Assembly: GCF_001522545.3 (NCBI RefSeq)
Contig: NC_031773.1
Location: 39,147,669 to 39,211,668 of the forward strand
Direction: 5' to 3'
DNA from: Parus major
Lineage: Eukaryota; Chordata; Aves; Passeriformes; Paridae
DNA length: 64,000 nt
Shown here one piece after another: positions 1-11,700 of this stretch (the first letter of the stretch is position 1; each line of letters starts with the position of its first letter). The translations under genes were made by a program, and so were the position numbers. The notes beneath the pieces are model-generated. The model was not told the DNA's origin, did no database searches, and was given only the letters and a program-made list of their open reading frames with translations.

Positions 1-96
<96 letters not shown>
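1..96. repeat. (ATA)n trinucleotide microsatellite, at least 32 units, cut by the window edge
   Basis: The first 96 bases are uninterrupted ATA units (equivalently TAA or TTA), 32 perfect copies, ending where the sequence changes to TATACGGGAGG. The array starts at base 1, so its true length is unknown. The lack of interruptions suggests a young, polymorphic locus. Confidence 0.98.
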
Positions 97-1019
97 TACG
101 GGAGGTGCATCCGGAGCTCTTTCTAGTAACACAAGAACAAAACAAGTTTAGGTTAAATTGAGAGACATCTTAAAGTAAATTTAAAATATGTCTCATTAAT
201 TTAGTTAAGGTTCCTTGAAGCCAAGATGTACTATTCAAAAAGAAAAGGAAAACCAATTTTTTTTAAAAAATAAATAGTTTTATTAAGTAAACCCCTAAGG
301 AGGTAGTGATAGTTAATTTCCACATCTCCTCTAACTCTTCTTTTGCTCTTGGTGTTGGTTTATTTTCAAAGAGAATGAAAAGAGAGACTAAGAATTTGAG
401 AGTGATTAAGAATCCAGAAAATATGGAGAATAGAATGGAATCTGTGCTAGAATATCACTTAAGACAGGGCTGAGGTGAGAGTCAAATACAGCACCTTTAT
501 AGTGATAAAGTTCATTTGAATATAACAAACAAACAAATGTATGCAAAAATGGAAGACCCAACGTTAAAAACCTGATGGATCTGAATGCAGAACATTGGAG
601 GGTTAAAGAAAGAAATACGTTCAAAAAAAATTAAAATTAGAACCAAAAAATATCTTATAGGAAACAAGGAAAATATATATTTCCCCAGAGGGGACACAGA
701 CAAACAACTGAGAATTCCCACATATATAGAGTAAATAAGGGAAAAATGTAGAGGGACCTAAACTCTGAATTTTCATACAGAAATGAACACATTGAAAGGG
801 TTTGTTGAACAAGGCTTTTTCCCTTGTATATTACACTGACGGGTTTTTTGAAGTGACACAGCTGACTATGTATCTTTCAAGTTCTGCTGACACAGCTTGT
901 TTTCTCAAGATTTCCAGCCCAGAAAAAAGCTTCTTTGGAAAAAATCTCTTAGATATTTTGAAAACCCCCAAGAGTTTGCCTGTAAGAATGTAATTCAAAA
1001 AATCTTAGGCTTGACGGCC

Positions 1020-1050
<31 letters not shown>

Positions 1051-2954
1051 GCAAGCACAAAACAAAACCAAAAAACCTACCACAGTTGTTACTTGTTGCA
1101 AAAATGCTTAGGTACAGACATTTTTCATAGGTTCAAGACAGTACAAGTTTATAGGAAGGCTGGGGTTTTCACCCATCTGTAAAATGTCAGTTGTAGGGAG
1201 GATTAACCTGTGGATGTCTTGGTTTTGACACCATATCTCTATTTTTTATTAAACATACCAAGAGAGGTGTTATCCCATGCAGCCCGTATTGCTTTGACTG
1301 AAGACATCCAGTGTAAATGTTTGAAGCTTGTGCAAAAGTACTTGAGCAAGAACTCTTAGAACACCTTGAAAAACTGATTCAAGAATAATTTCACTATTAC
1401 AGATGACAATTATAGCCCTCTTAAAGTGCAAACAAAAACTGTATTGCAGGAGATGAACAACTGTATTTTAAATCATCAGACATGACTGGCAAGATTATTG
1501 CAATTTAGGTTTTCCGACATGAATGGGAAAATAAATATTTTAATAAACAAGTAAACAAGTTAAAAACCCCACAGAAGTTATTTTTTAAGGTAATTTCAAA
1601 AACTGAAACTCCATTTTTTTATTACCAAGTGTGAGCATATTGTTTTCTGGCTATAGACTTTTTTAACTGTAAGTATTACCATTAATATTGTATGGAAATG
1701 AATACTAATATTTTTCCAAAGCTAAAATGTCCCAGCAGGTAATAAAATCCAAATTTAAATCATAAGTTATATAAACATTTTTTTAATCAAATGCATATTT
1801 TTCTATTGCTGCTTCATAAAGTTTTTCCTTTTATCTGTCTTTTCTTCCTGAGAACAGTGCAGCATAAGCTAGTTTACTGATTGCTGTACTGGAAATATTT
1901 TAAAGAAAAATAAATAACTTGGAGTTTTTTGTGAATTGTCATAACTTATCATCATAGAAATATTGAGCATTTTACTCAAAGTAAAAGACAAAAAATGCTA
2001 AAAGTAAATACTGATTTCTCTGCATAAAGTTATGGGACAAGTGGGAAGTGGGCCAAAAAAAGTACCATAGAACAAAATGATTGCATGTAATTTTTTATAA
2101 TAACTATAACTATAAAAATATTCTAATTAATAAGGAAATAATACATGAAGAACTCCTGGCAAAGCCTCACCCATGCATTTTTTTACATGAAAAGGCATAA
2201 CTCATTTTTAAAAATTCTTCTTACATAAATCATAAGATTTAAAAATTATTGTTATGTAAATAAGAGCTTTGCCTTTCACATACATGATTTAGGAACTTAT
2301 TTTCTTTTTACAACTATGTATATTTTTTGCTTTGTTGGAATGTGTCCCTGATAATAACAATTCCAGAAGTATAAATTGATAAATTTTGGCATAGTTATTT
2401 TCCCGGGCAGGGTTCTCCAATAATGAAATAAAAACAATGGAGTTTCTCTGCATGCATATGATGGTATGTCTTGATAACACTACTGGTAAATGTGCATCAA
2501 AGGAAAGAACATGTCATCCTGGATCTGTTCCAATACACCAAATGATTTCTAGAAGCCACTCTTAAGTCTCTGTTATTTTTGTTGTTAAGTAGAGGTGCCA
2601 TTTAAAAAGAAATGTCAAGTCCCTTGGGCTGAAAGCAGAAAAGCTATACAATGCCTGTCCTGTTTGTGAACTCTGGTAAAGACCAATTAAGCCTTCCAGC
2701 AATACCTTGTATGTTTCCCCAAATGTAAAGGACTTTATTATATCTGAAATTTCCTTGCTTTTTCTCTTTTCTTTCTCATTGCCTTCTATAATAATTAGAT
2801 CTTGGGAGACAGGGCAGGAAGTCCATACTTTCCTTTGGCAATCCTGATTCTCTCCTTGCATTTTTGTGTAGTGGAAACACACTATAGCCTTACCTCAAAA
2901 AATTATATTGGAATATTTATAGATCCTAAAGATAATGTAGCACATCAAATGTTG
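97..2954. other. A+T-rich unique-looking sequence without a supported gene
   Basis: No open frame here exceeds about 106 codons, and frames on both strands overlap without any recognisable domain. Apart from the poly-A run at 1026-1050 and short T-runs, I recognise no repeat family. Confidence 0.6.
1026..1050. repeat. poly-A tract, 25 nt, followed by A/C-rich sequence
   Basis: Twenty-five consecutive A residues are followed by an A/C-rich stretch to about 1075. This could be the decayed tail of a retrocopy or plain low-complexity sequence. No gene-like sequence is recognisable upstream, so retrocopy status is not claimed. Confidence 0.9.
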
Positions 2955-3308
2955 CTGGTTGCACCAGGGTCAGGGCTGGGGGATGAACAGATGGAGAGCA
3001 GCCCTGGGAGAAGGACTTGGGGTGCAGGTGGGTGAGAGGCTGGACACGAGCCAGCCATGGGCACTCCCAGCCCAGAACACCAAACGTGTCCTGGGCTGCA
3101 TCCAAAGCAGCGTGGGCAGCAGGGCCAGGGAGGGGATTCTGCCCCTCTGCTCTGCTCACACCCCACCTGCAGGGCTGCATCAGCTCTGGGGTCCCAGCAC
3201 AGGAAGGACATGGAGCTGCTGGAGAGAGTCCAGAGGAGGCCACCAAGATGGTCAGAGGGATGGAGCACCTCCCCTTTTTGGAAAGCCTGAGAGAATTGTA
3301 ATTGGTCT

Positions 3309-3381
<73 letters not shown>

Positions 3382-3610
3382 GTTCTAAGCTTAAAATGTA
3401 GGTTTAGATCAGATATTAGGAAGAAATTCCTGACTGCTGAGGATTTCCCCGAGAAGCTGTGGATGCCCTATCCCTGGGAATGTTCAAGCCCATGTCAGTG
3501 TTGGGGCTCTGAACAACTTGGTCTAGGGAAATGTGCTCTGGTCATAGGGAGATTGGAAGTAGGTGCTGAAGGTCCCTTTGAACCCAAGCCATTCTAAGAT
3601 TGTGTGACTC
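2955..3610 (+). mobile_element. CR1 LINE, 3' fragment (end of ORF2 plus 3' UTR), interrupted by an (AG)n array
   Basis: CR1 is the dominant non-LTR retrotransposon of birds, and most copies are 5'-truncated 3' ends like this one. From about 3095 the sequence follows the familiar CR1 ORF2 C-terminal region (a 'CTGGGCTGCATC' block, then 'CTCTGGGGTCCCAGCAC', 'GGACATGGAGCTGCTGGAG' and a gagcacctccc block). It resumes after the AG array with the 'GATATTAGGAAGAAATTC' block (from about 3412), the 'GAAGCTGTGGATGCCC' block and the terminal 'AAGGTCCCTTTGAACCC' block, and ends in a degenerate copy of the short CR1 terminal repeat near 3590-3608. The internal part between the gagcacctccc block and the TTAGATCAGATATTAGG block is largely missing. 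The reading frame is not intact. The 5' limit is approximate. Confidence 0.9.
3311..3378. repeat. (AG)34 dinucleotide microsatellite inside the CR1
   Basis: Thirty-four perfect AG units (68 bp) lie where CR1 normally has a purine-rich GGAGAAGAGAAGG-type stretch. One strand is entirely purine over this length. Translation of the plus strand yields an artificial Arg-Glu repeat, which explains the 212-codon open frame at 2959-3597. Confidence 0.97.
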
Positions 3611-6600
3611 TCTGAAACTTTGAACAATTGAAGAATTGTCATCTTGAGCTGTGAACTAAGCAGGTTCTGCAAACTGTATAGGAACATTACTTGCAGGTTT
3701 CATCTAGAAAACCTTTGTTGATAAAACAATGATTTTAAGAAGAGCTTGCATACAATAGGAGATGGTGTACATTTGGTCAGGTACTCTTTCTTAGGATTTG
3801 AGTCAGTCTTGAACCGGTATCTTGGAATGCTAGAAAGAGCATAGTGTGCCAGTCTGGGTTAACTTTCATTTAGGAAGAGGGCTGAACTCCACACAAACCA
3901 CCATGTAGAGAACATGGAAAGAGATACTTTGGTGCACATAAACCTTTAAAGTGTAGTAACATAAATTCAGCAGTAGTCTTTAAAATTTAGAAACACCATT
4001 GTTTGTGGTTAGGTTTTGTGGTTTTTTTCTATCAATTTTGCTTTCTGTTTAGATTTGAACTTGAAAACAGAACATACTCTTCAAGTTTCTCCTTATATAA
4101 AAATACTTTGTACCAGACACCTATTTCAATGGAAAATGTTCACTGCATCCTCTATATTCTGCCATCATTATCCCACTGAGTCTTCCTCCCTCAAATATCC
4201 CCAATTTTCTTTTTCTTGCCTTGAACCAGTATGTCTAACTCTCTTCTTAACCTTCACATTTTTGAAAAATCTTTTTTTTTTTTCAGTTAGGGGTTGTGAG
4301 TTTTTTTCCATCTGGGTTTTGATGCTTCTTTTTTTCTTTTTTTGGTGGTTTCTTTCTTTTCCCCTGATGACCTTTTCTTACTTTAAGCATTTTGAAATGA
4401 AAAAATGAGAACTGTAATTATGTTGCAAGCCATAGGCACCATGAACTCTCCAGAATAAACAGGGATGAGCACTGTGTAGCACAGAGCTTGCCAAATTGAA
4501 ACACAAATCACTTTTTTTTTTTTTTTTTAGCACTAAATACAGCAGAAATGGCAACTTTTCCTTAAAATAACTGATAGGAACTGAATATGACCCATACAAT
4601 CTTGGACATTTGTAGCAGAAACCAGTTGTTCAAGTATAACATAGCTAAATGACGGTTATATACAACTGGATGTCCAAAAATACCTTTGTATTGATACATG
4701 CAGACAGAGTGAGGGTGACACATCTGCCAAGTTGGTAAGTATTTACCTTCAGGTTAGACAGTTTGCTGTGGAACTTATTGATGGATTTGAAATACCTAAA
4801 CTCCATGAGATTAACTCCAGCCCAACAACTTCTTTTGAATGTGAACAAGTGTACTAAGCAAGAAACAGTATGTTGCTTTCCACATTGGTCTCAGTTGTCA
4901 ATGCTGGTAACTTTTAAACACTTCAGTGATCATCAATACAAGAAACTTGGAAGCAGTGTGCAATTCACAAATTACAGAAAAAGGAGCACAGTATTCCATC
5001 ATATGTAGCTGTATAGGTAAGTATTTCCTCTGCCCATTTGCTCCTTTTATCTCCTAATAAAATCTCAGGAGCAGTCACCTTAATTGCAAAATTACAGATT
5101 TTGTAAAAGCATTTTTGCACTTTACACATAAGTGTTCTACACAGGCAAAGTGTAAAACTCAGAAAACTGGATTTTGAATTAAACACATGAATTTTTCATG
5201 TGGATGTCCAAAACTTTATTGTGAATACTTTAAGGGTGTGTACAATGTACACTTTTCATTTATGTGGGTCATAAATAGCAGGTAGAAACTTTTATGAAAA
5301 CATGTTTTAAGTTAATCAGCAAAAATCCTTGAAATTGTTTCATTGTGCATTGCAGGAATGTGACTCCTGCAATCTCTAAAGATATGTAAGCAAAGGGAAG
5401 ATAATAATCCATCAGAAAACCCCAGCAGCCAGGGGTAAAATTGGTGAGTTCGTCCTCTTGTGAAAGAATACATTTTGAAAGTGGCCTTTTCTAAGAGAAC
5501 ATATTAAACATAGTTTTTCCTTTTTTGCCTTCCTGTCAATTAAATGGTGACAGTCTCACTGTGATCTTGTTTGATTCAGTGACAAAATATGTCTTCTAAA
5601 ACTTCTTCCTCAAAAAAATTAGCTACAAGTTCTGATGGGAATTGCATATGTTCAATCATCTAAATTGTGTAAATGCTTGCTCACACCGGAGCATGTGCAA
5701 AACTTAATCCATGTTAAAAATGTGAGAACAGAGATTAGGAGTTACTTATAATGTGAGTCTCTGGTTATATGCTCTTAAATTCCAATTCTAACAGTTCAAG
5801 GGGTTTTTATTCTTTGTTTTGATGTGTTTTTTCCTTTTGGAAGTCCCTTGAGCAATTCCAAAAAGTTAGTCTGTAAGCTGTTAGTGTTAACAGCGTCCAA
5901 GCCTCAGTTTATAAAACAGCACCTCCTGCTTTCTTGTGTTGAGTAAGATGAGAGACCACAATGTTGTCAGGCTTTGATTCCCAGTTGTATCTTTGGAACC
6001 TCTCGTTGCAAGTTGAATAGCTGATTCTGCAGTGCCACTGGTAGTGAGTGGGGACTTGCAATCGAAATACAGCATCTGAAGCACTGCTGTACAACAGAGT
6101 GGAAGGAAAGGAAACAATCTGTAAGTCTTTAAAGCAATTGGTTATCCCTTATGTGTCTTGAAGAGATACTAAAATAAATTAAACTATTTTCAGACAAACA
6201 CAGTGAGGATAAATGCACTTAAAGTAAAAGCAGTAGATCAGGCCATGTATTATCCTGTGAAACTCAACAATCTGCAAATGCATTCATTTGAGTAAACAGC
6301 TTTATATGCAGCCAGCCTCATAAGTAAATACTTAGACACTTCAGCTTTAGGGCTTTAAATAAACATTTTAAGGTAATGCATTTTTGATTACTATTTGTTA
6401 GGGGAAAAAATGAAATGGGAGAACATTTGAAAATATAAGGAATTTTGGGCTAAGCAAGATTAAACCCTGAATTCAGTTTTAATATAATAGAAACAATATA
6501 ATCCAGAGATGAATATGCCTAAGTGCAAGAATAAAAAACCTTAGAAGAATAAAAAATATATTTTAAAAAAATTAATAAGATTTTAATAAAATTTTATGTT

Positions 6601-7514
6601 AAAATTTTTACTAATTTCATGTTTGTCTAGAATGCAATAATCTGAAAACTTTGTGAATCAAAGATTTTTAGATATTCCAATTATTATGTATACTATATTG
6701 TGCCCATGGTCCCAGAGAATAAAAAAAAAGCCTAAATGCAAAGCTTAAATATGTTATGTGCAAAAAAATTTAAAGAGTTCTATATAACATTTCAAAAATT
6801 AAAGCCAACAGTCCTTTTAACAACCTTGTATTATGCCATTCTTTACATTAATCAATCATATATGCCTTTTTTTTTAGATGACATAGTAAGAAACTCCAAA
6901 TATCAATACAGATAAATATTTAATGATGTCACTTTAAGTGACATCATTAATATTAAGGAATATTAAGTTAACTGATAAAGTCTAAGACACACAAGCAGCT
7001 GAAGATACTGGCAGTGTTGTGGATGGGAGCCCTACTGCTGCTCATGAGATGGAACAGAACACTTAAACATCTTTCTCTTCAATATCTATCTCTTTATTCA
7101 GGATATAAACAACTTTTCTGTCCCCTCTTCTTGATCTACAAAATGGCTTTCCATGGAATATGAAATCACAGTCTTTATGTCCTCCAAGACAATTAAAATA
7201 CATTTCAAAAGATTTGGAAGTGAAAACCACAATAGGTGTTTTGATTTCTGTGGAAAACTGAACTCTCTGTGGTATGTAACACAGTCATCTGTGGTAGACA
7301 ACATCTGTTACAGATTTAAATGAATGCAAAATAAATATTCCATTCTCCCATCCTCCCCTCTGCTCTTACCATTCTCACATCCAGCCAACAAGCACAACAG
7401 ACAGACACACACAGAGCATCTCTTGCTCCTGTGTTAAGGGGAAAGCACGTTGCTCCAGAATTATCAGAACATAAATTTCAGGAACCTGCATACTTATATG
7501 TAATTAATTTGCTG
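3611..7514. other. A+T-rich sequence without a supported gene
   Basis: I recognise no gene or interspersed repeat here. A 17-nt T-run lies at 4512-4528 and a strong palindrome at 6920-6950. The 130-codon plus frame at 4016-4408 is rich in Phe and Leu because it reads T-rich DNA, and I do not consider it a gene. Confidence 0.6.
6920..6950. repeat. near-perfect palindrome, 15-nt arms with 1-nt centre
   Basis: Bases 6920-6934 are the exact reverse complement of 6936-6950. Each arm contains TGATGTCA (or its complement TGACATCA), one base away from the cAMP-response element TGACGTCA. The palindrome is directly visible. Any binding function is inference. Confidence 0.9.
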
Positions 7515-8788
7515 TCACAAATTCCTTTAGAAGGAACAGGCAGGGCAGAATGGCAGAAGGGTGGTGTTGTATATAATGGAAGTGCTAGAGTGTATGGAGC
7601 TCACAGCTGGAAATGGCACAGTTGAGAGCCTTGAGTAAGAAACAAAAGACAAACAAATAATGCAGGTGTCACCATGGAAGTCTGCTATAGACCTCCCAGC
7701 CAGGACAATGACACTGACAAGTTATTCTTTGAGGAACTAAAGGACATTTCCAAGGAAACCGCCCCTGTTCTTATGGAGGACTTCAACTTGCCAGAAATCA
7801 GCTGGGAACATCACAGCTGGTCCAACCTGGGCCAGAAGATTCCTAAAACACCTGGATGACAACTTTATGGAACAGGTCCTAATGGAGCTGACTCGGAAGG
7901 ATGCCCTTCTTCATCTACTGCTTGCCAACAGAGTGGGTCTTGTAAATGAGGTGGAGATTGGCGGCCGTCTTGGCCACAAAGTGATTGAGATTAAAATCTC
8001 TGTTGACAGGAGGAAAAGTGCCAGCAAAACCTCAGCTCTGGACTTAGATATGAGGAGAAATGACTTCAAGCTGTTCAGGGAATTAGTGAGTGAAATCCCC
8101 TGGGAAAATATATTTTTTCAGGTGCCGGGATCCATCAGTGCTGCTCACTTTTTAAACGTCACCTCCTAAGAGCACAGGAGCAGGCAATTCCCAAATGTTG
8201 GATATTCAGCAGTGAGGGAGAAAGAAGGCTTGGCTGGTATCTCTTGGAAATAAAACAAAAAATGAAGGTGTAAACCCAGTGGAAGCAAGGTCAGACGACA
8301 TGGGAAGAATACAGAGATGTTGCTTGCCAGTGTAGGGAGAAAATTCATGCTGTGTAAGCTCAATTGGAGATGAAACTGGCCAAAAGCAGTGTGAAAATGC
8401 TTCTGTTATGGATGAGGATGGTCACCTCACAAACAGGGAGGGAGACAAGGCAGAGATGTTTAATACATTCTTTGCCTCTGTCTGCCACACTGATGATGGA
8501 CCAAGGGGAATCTCAGTACCCTGAGCTGGAGGACTGTGACTGTGATAACAATAAACCCCCAGTTTACCCCAAAATTTTGTGAGATCTGCTGCTCCAGCTG
8601 AATTCCTTTAAATCTATGGGGTCTCATGTGATTCATTAGAGAATCCTCAAAGACCTTGTTGAAGTTGTTGCAAAGCCTCTCTTGATGGTTTTTGAGCAGT
8701 TTTGGGAAGCTGGAGAGTTACCCCGGCTAATTGTAAGCTGGTGAATGTTGTCCCAGTTTTCCAGAAGGGCAGGAAGGAGGAGTTATGT
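7515..8788 (+). mobile_element. CR1-type LINE ORF2 fragment: endonuclease C-terminal part, linker, start of reverse transcriptase; broken
   Basis: Conceptual translation gives, at 7674-7850, the endonuclease motif CYRPPSQD followed by an MEDFNLPEISW stretch, equivalent to the usual GDFN motif. After a frameshift near 7845, the frame at about 7846-8110 continues with DDNFMEQ, a segment like the LLLxNRxGLV motif, and GGRLGHKVIEIKI. CR1 endonucleases normally have a Ser-Asp-His motif right after the Leu-Gly here. In this copy that motif is shortened, leaving only a His, so the enzyme would be dead. Further on, frame-shifted segments match the inter-domain linker and the pre-RT blocks: KSMGSHVIH near 8613-8640 and NVVPVFQKGRKEE near 8742-8782. 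There are several stops and at least three frame changes. The neighbourhood has no CR1 3' end, so this is an internal fragment of an old copy. Confidence 0.85.
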
Positions 8789-11700
8789 AAACATAGGTTG
8801 TATAAAACACACTCTAGCAACACCCATGCTGATTGTCCTGTTCTTTTGTGGGAGAGAATAAACAACATGTGACATAAATTAGCAGTGCAACTTAATATGC
8901 TCTTGCAAGATGCTGGTGAACACTGTAAGAAAACTGATATGAAAGAGATAATAAAGTTAATCTTCTTTTTTAAAAACTTCTGGAAGCTCATCAAATAAAG
9001 ATGCTAGACATGCATAGACACTGCCAAATTGCACACCACACAGTTGTAAACTGTAAGACAGCTCCTTTCAATTTCTAAATGTTACTCAAAGGAGCAACTG
9101 TTACAGATAATTTAAATTTCTGGGTTGTGAGTGTAGTAATTTGCTGGCATTTCTTCTGGAAGATGAAATACTACACCTTTACAAGCCTTCTTATAACTCA
9201 ACTGGCTGAACAACAGACACAGGGTAACTAGGAATATTTGTGTGAATCCTACACAGCCATGGTTTAAAAATGCTGAGAGGGTTGCCAGCTGGATGAAAGA
9301 GATGAAAACCAACACAGTATTGTAAACTCTACACTATAATTTTCATGGAGAAAATACATTTTAAGACTTTGAAAAAAAGAAAGAATGGCTATCAGGTGGC
9401 TTATTTAAAAAAATCCAAAGCCAACCAACCAAAAAAACTTCTGGGTGTGTGTGTGTCCTCTGGACTTCAGAAGGGAGGGAAGAGAAAGCGGTGACCACCA
9501 ATTCAATAATTTGAATCTGAATGAGAGCAGCAGAGAGAAGGAATCACTGAAACAATTTTTTGAAGATACATAATACATGTTGAATTTAGCAATGAATAAC
9601 TAACTCAACTATTATGATACAAAAAATCACTTAAATGATCATGATTTTATTTATACAATGCATAGAAATATATGTCTAATGAAACATCTACAGTAACTTT
9701 CTAATTTCTGCAACACAAGTAGTCACCAATGATATATTTCTAAAATATGTAACAGATTATCTTCCTTGTTATACAGACCACATCATTAATATTCCCCATT
9801 TTACTATAGGAAGTGCTGTGACATTTCTTTCAAGATTTTTTTGGATTATCATATACATATAATTCTGTACATTTAAAAAAATATTTGTCCATATAAAATC
9901 AAACAATTGGGTATATCACATGTTGTATGTTGTTCAGAACATACAGTGCAATATAGAACTGGAGAATAAAATTAAACTCAAAAATACCTTTTCATATTAA
10001 TTTTAGTGCTAGAAATTTGGCAAAATAGGACACCAACAGAAAAAAAAATGAAAGAGACTTTTAAAGAAATCTATTTCTGACTCACAGTATCAAGAGACAA
10101 GAATTATTTAAGTAAACCTGATGTATTATCTTACAAAATTTTAATGGTTAATCTTCATGCCTATTTCTTTTTGAAGAAATTTCTGTTTCAAGAAAGGTCT
10201 ACTAAATCACTTAAGAAAAATGGCAGCCAACATGGTGGAAGTTAAAAGCTCAAAGTGCATAAATGGCAAGTAACAGTATAGAAAAGAAAGCTCAGAGACG
10301 CTTAGCATCCACACTAAATTATTTTTCTAACCACTGTGATCTTCAGGATGACCTATTTACAGAATTTTCTTTGTAGGCTTTTCTTGAGGGCTTTTTATAT
10401 TGCCAAGACAGCTAGGATTATCTTCATGTTTAATCCAGTTCACTAAAGTAGGATAAAGTGCCATAACTACTTTTTGCTCAAGAATTAACTGATGTCAGCT
10501 CAGTGCCTCTATAAACTGCATGGTCAGAGAATGCAGAAATCAAAACAATTATTTTTTTTAACTTTGGCTTTATTGGTAAAATACTCAGTGATTAACGTGC
10601 TTCTAAAGGGCATGTGTCTAACCCACAGTTAAGTCTTCTGGGAACATCTATGCTCTCTGTTGTTTAAGGTTCATACCAGTCCTCTTTTAAGTAATAAAAG
10701 AGTTCAGTATACTGTAAATATACAAGACATATTCATTCTTGTTCAGATTCCTGAAAAAAACCTCTCACCTTGAGCTCATTTATGTAGCTCTTTCTCAGCA
10801 TATGCTGTCTGTTCTCTAGATCTACCACCAGGAAACAATAGATATTGCACACATTTTTCTGTCACTTCTTCCCCATTTTACCACATAACAGATTTCTTAA
10901 CATCTTAACATACCTTGATTATATTTTTATTCTCCCTAATTTAGTCTGAATTTCTCTCAATTTTCTTTTTCCCTCCTACAGGTATTTTTCTTTCCCCATT
11001 GTTTAAACAAGAATATCATTTTATCAAGAAAGCACTTAGCTAATATAAATCAAAACAGCTGAGAAATTGGAATCTCTAAGGAGGAAAATCCAGGGTCCCT
11101 TAGAAATCCAAAAGAAATCTTCTGAAACATATTTTTTAATCATATCTTTCTATTATTGCCATATTAATAATCATATTATTATAATTGTCCTTCAATTTTT
11201 GGAAAGCAGGCAACTCTGAATGTATATTAGCTTACAATTAGTTTCTTATAACAGAGTGCAAATTTCATCTCCTATTTCATACCAGCCCCTTGATTCTTGA
11301 GTAGATTTTATGCATCTGTTTAGATGGATATTTTCCATTGCTCCCTATTACATTCAGATGTTAGTTATTGCTGAGGAATACAAGTGTTTTAGATCTTCAT
11401 ATCTTCTCTGTCCTAACCCCATTCAGTAACAGATAAATGTAGTCACACTTATATTTTCAGCAGCACTTTGCATGATGTCAATACACAAGAAACTTTAGCC
11501 ACACCCTTAATTAATTTACATCAGTAAACTGTCATGAAGGTCTGGGTGATTAAATATGTTTTTCATTCTGTGAATAATGGACTCAATATCTCATTTCTAA
11601 ACTCAAGGAAAAATCTAAATTAGGGTGTTGATCCTGTTTTTAATTCTCTGGATCTGTATGTATGACCACATTTTGCTCTTCTTCCAGCATTCACCGTTTT

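Noticed and set aside
1026..1075. Poly-A followed by A/C-rich sequence as the tail of a processed pseudogene
   Set aside because: No gene-like sequence precedes it and no target duplication was found.
1160..1200. CATCTGTAAAATG-like string resembling a MIR/L2 tail
   Set aside because: Only about 20 bases fit, with no upstream CCTTGGGCAAG-like block. This is expected by chance.
2959..3597. 212-codon open frame with an Arg-Glu repeat
   Set aside because: It reads through the CR1 3' end and the (AG)34 microsatellite. The repeat is an artefact of the AG array.
4016..4408. 130-codon hydrophobic open frame resembling a membrane protein
   Set aside because: The hydrophobicity comes from translating T-rich low-complexity DNA. 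There is no exon structure or homologue that I recognise.
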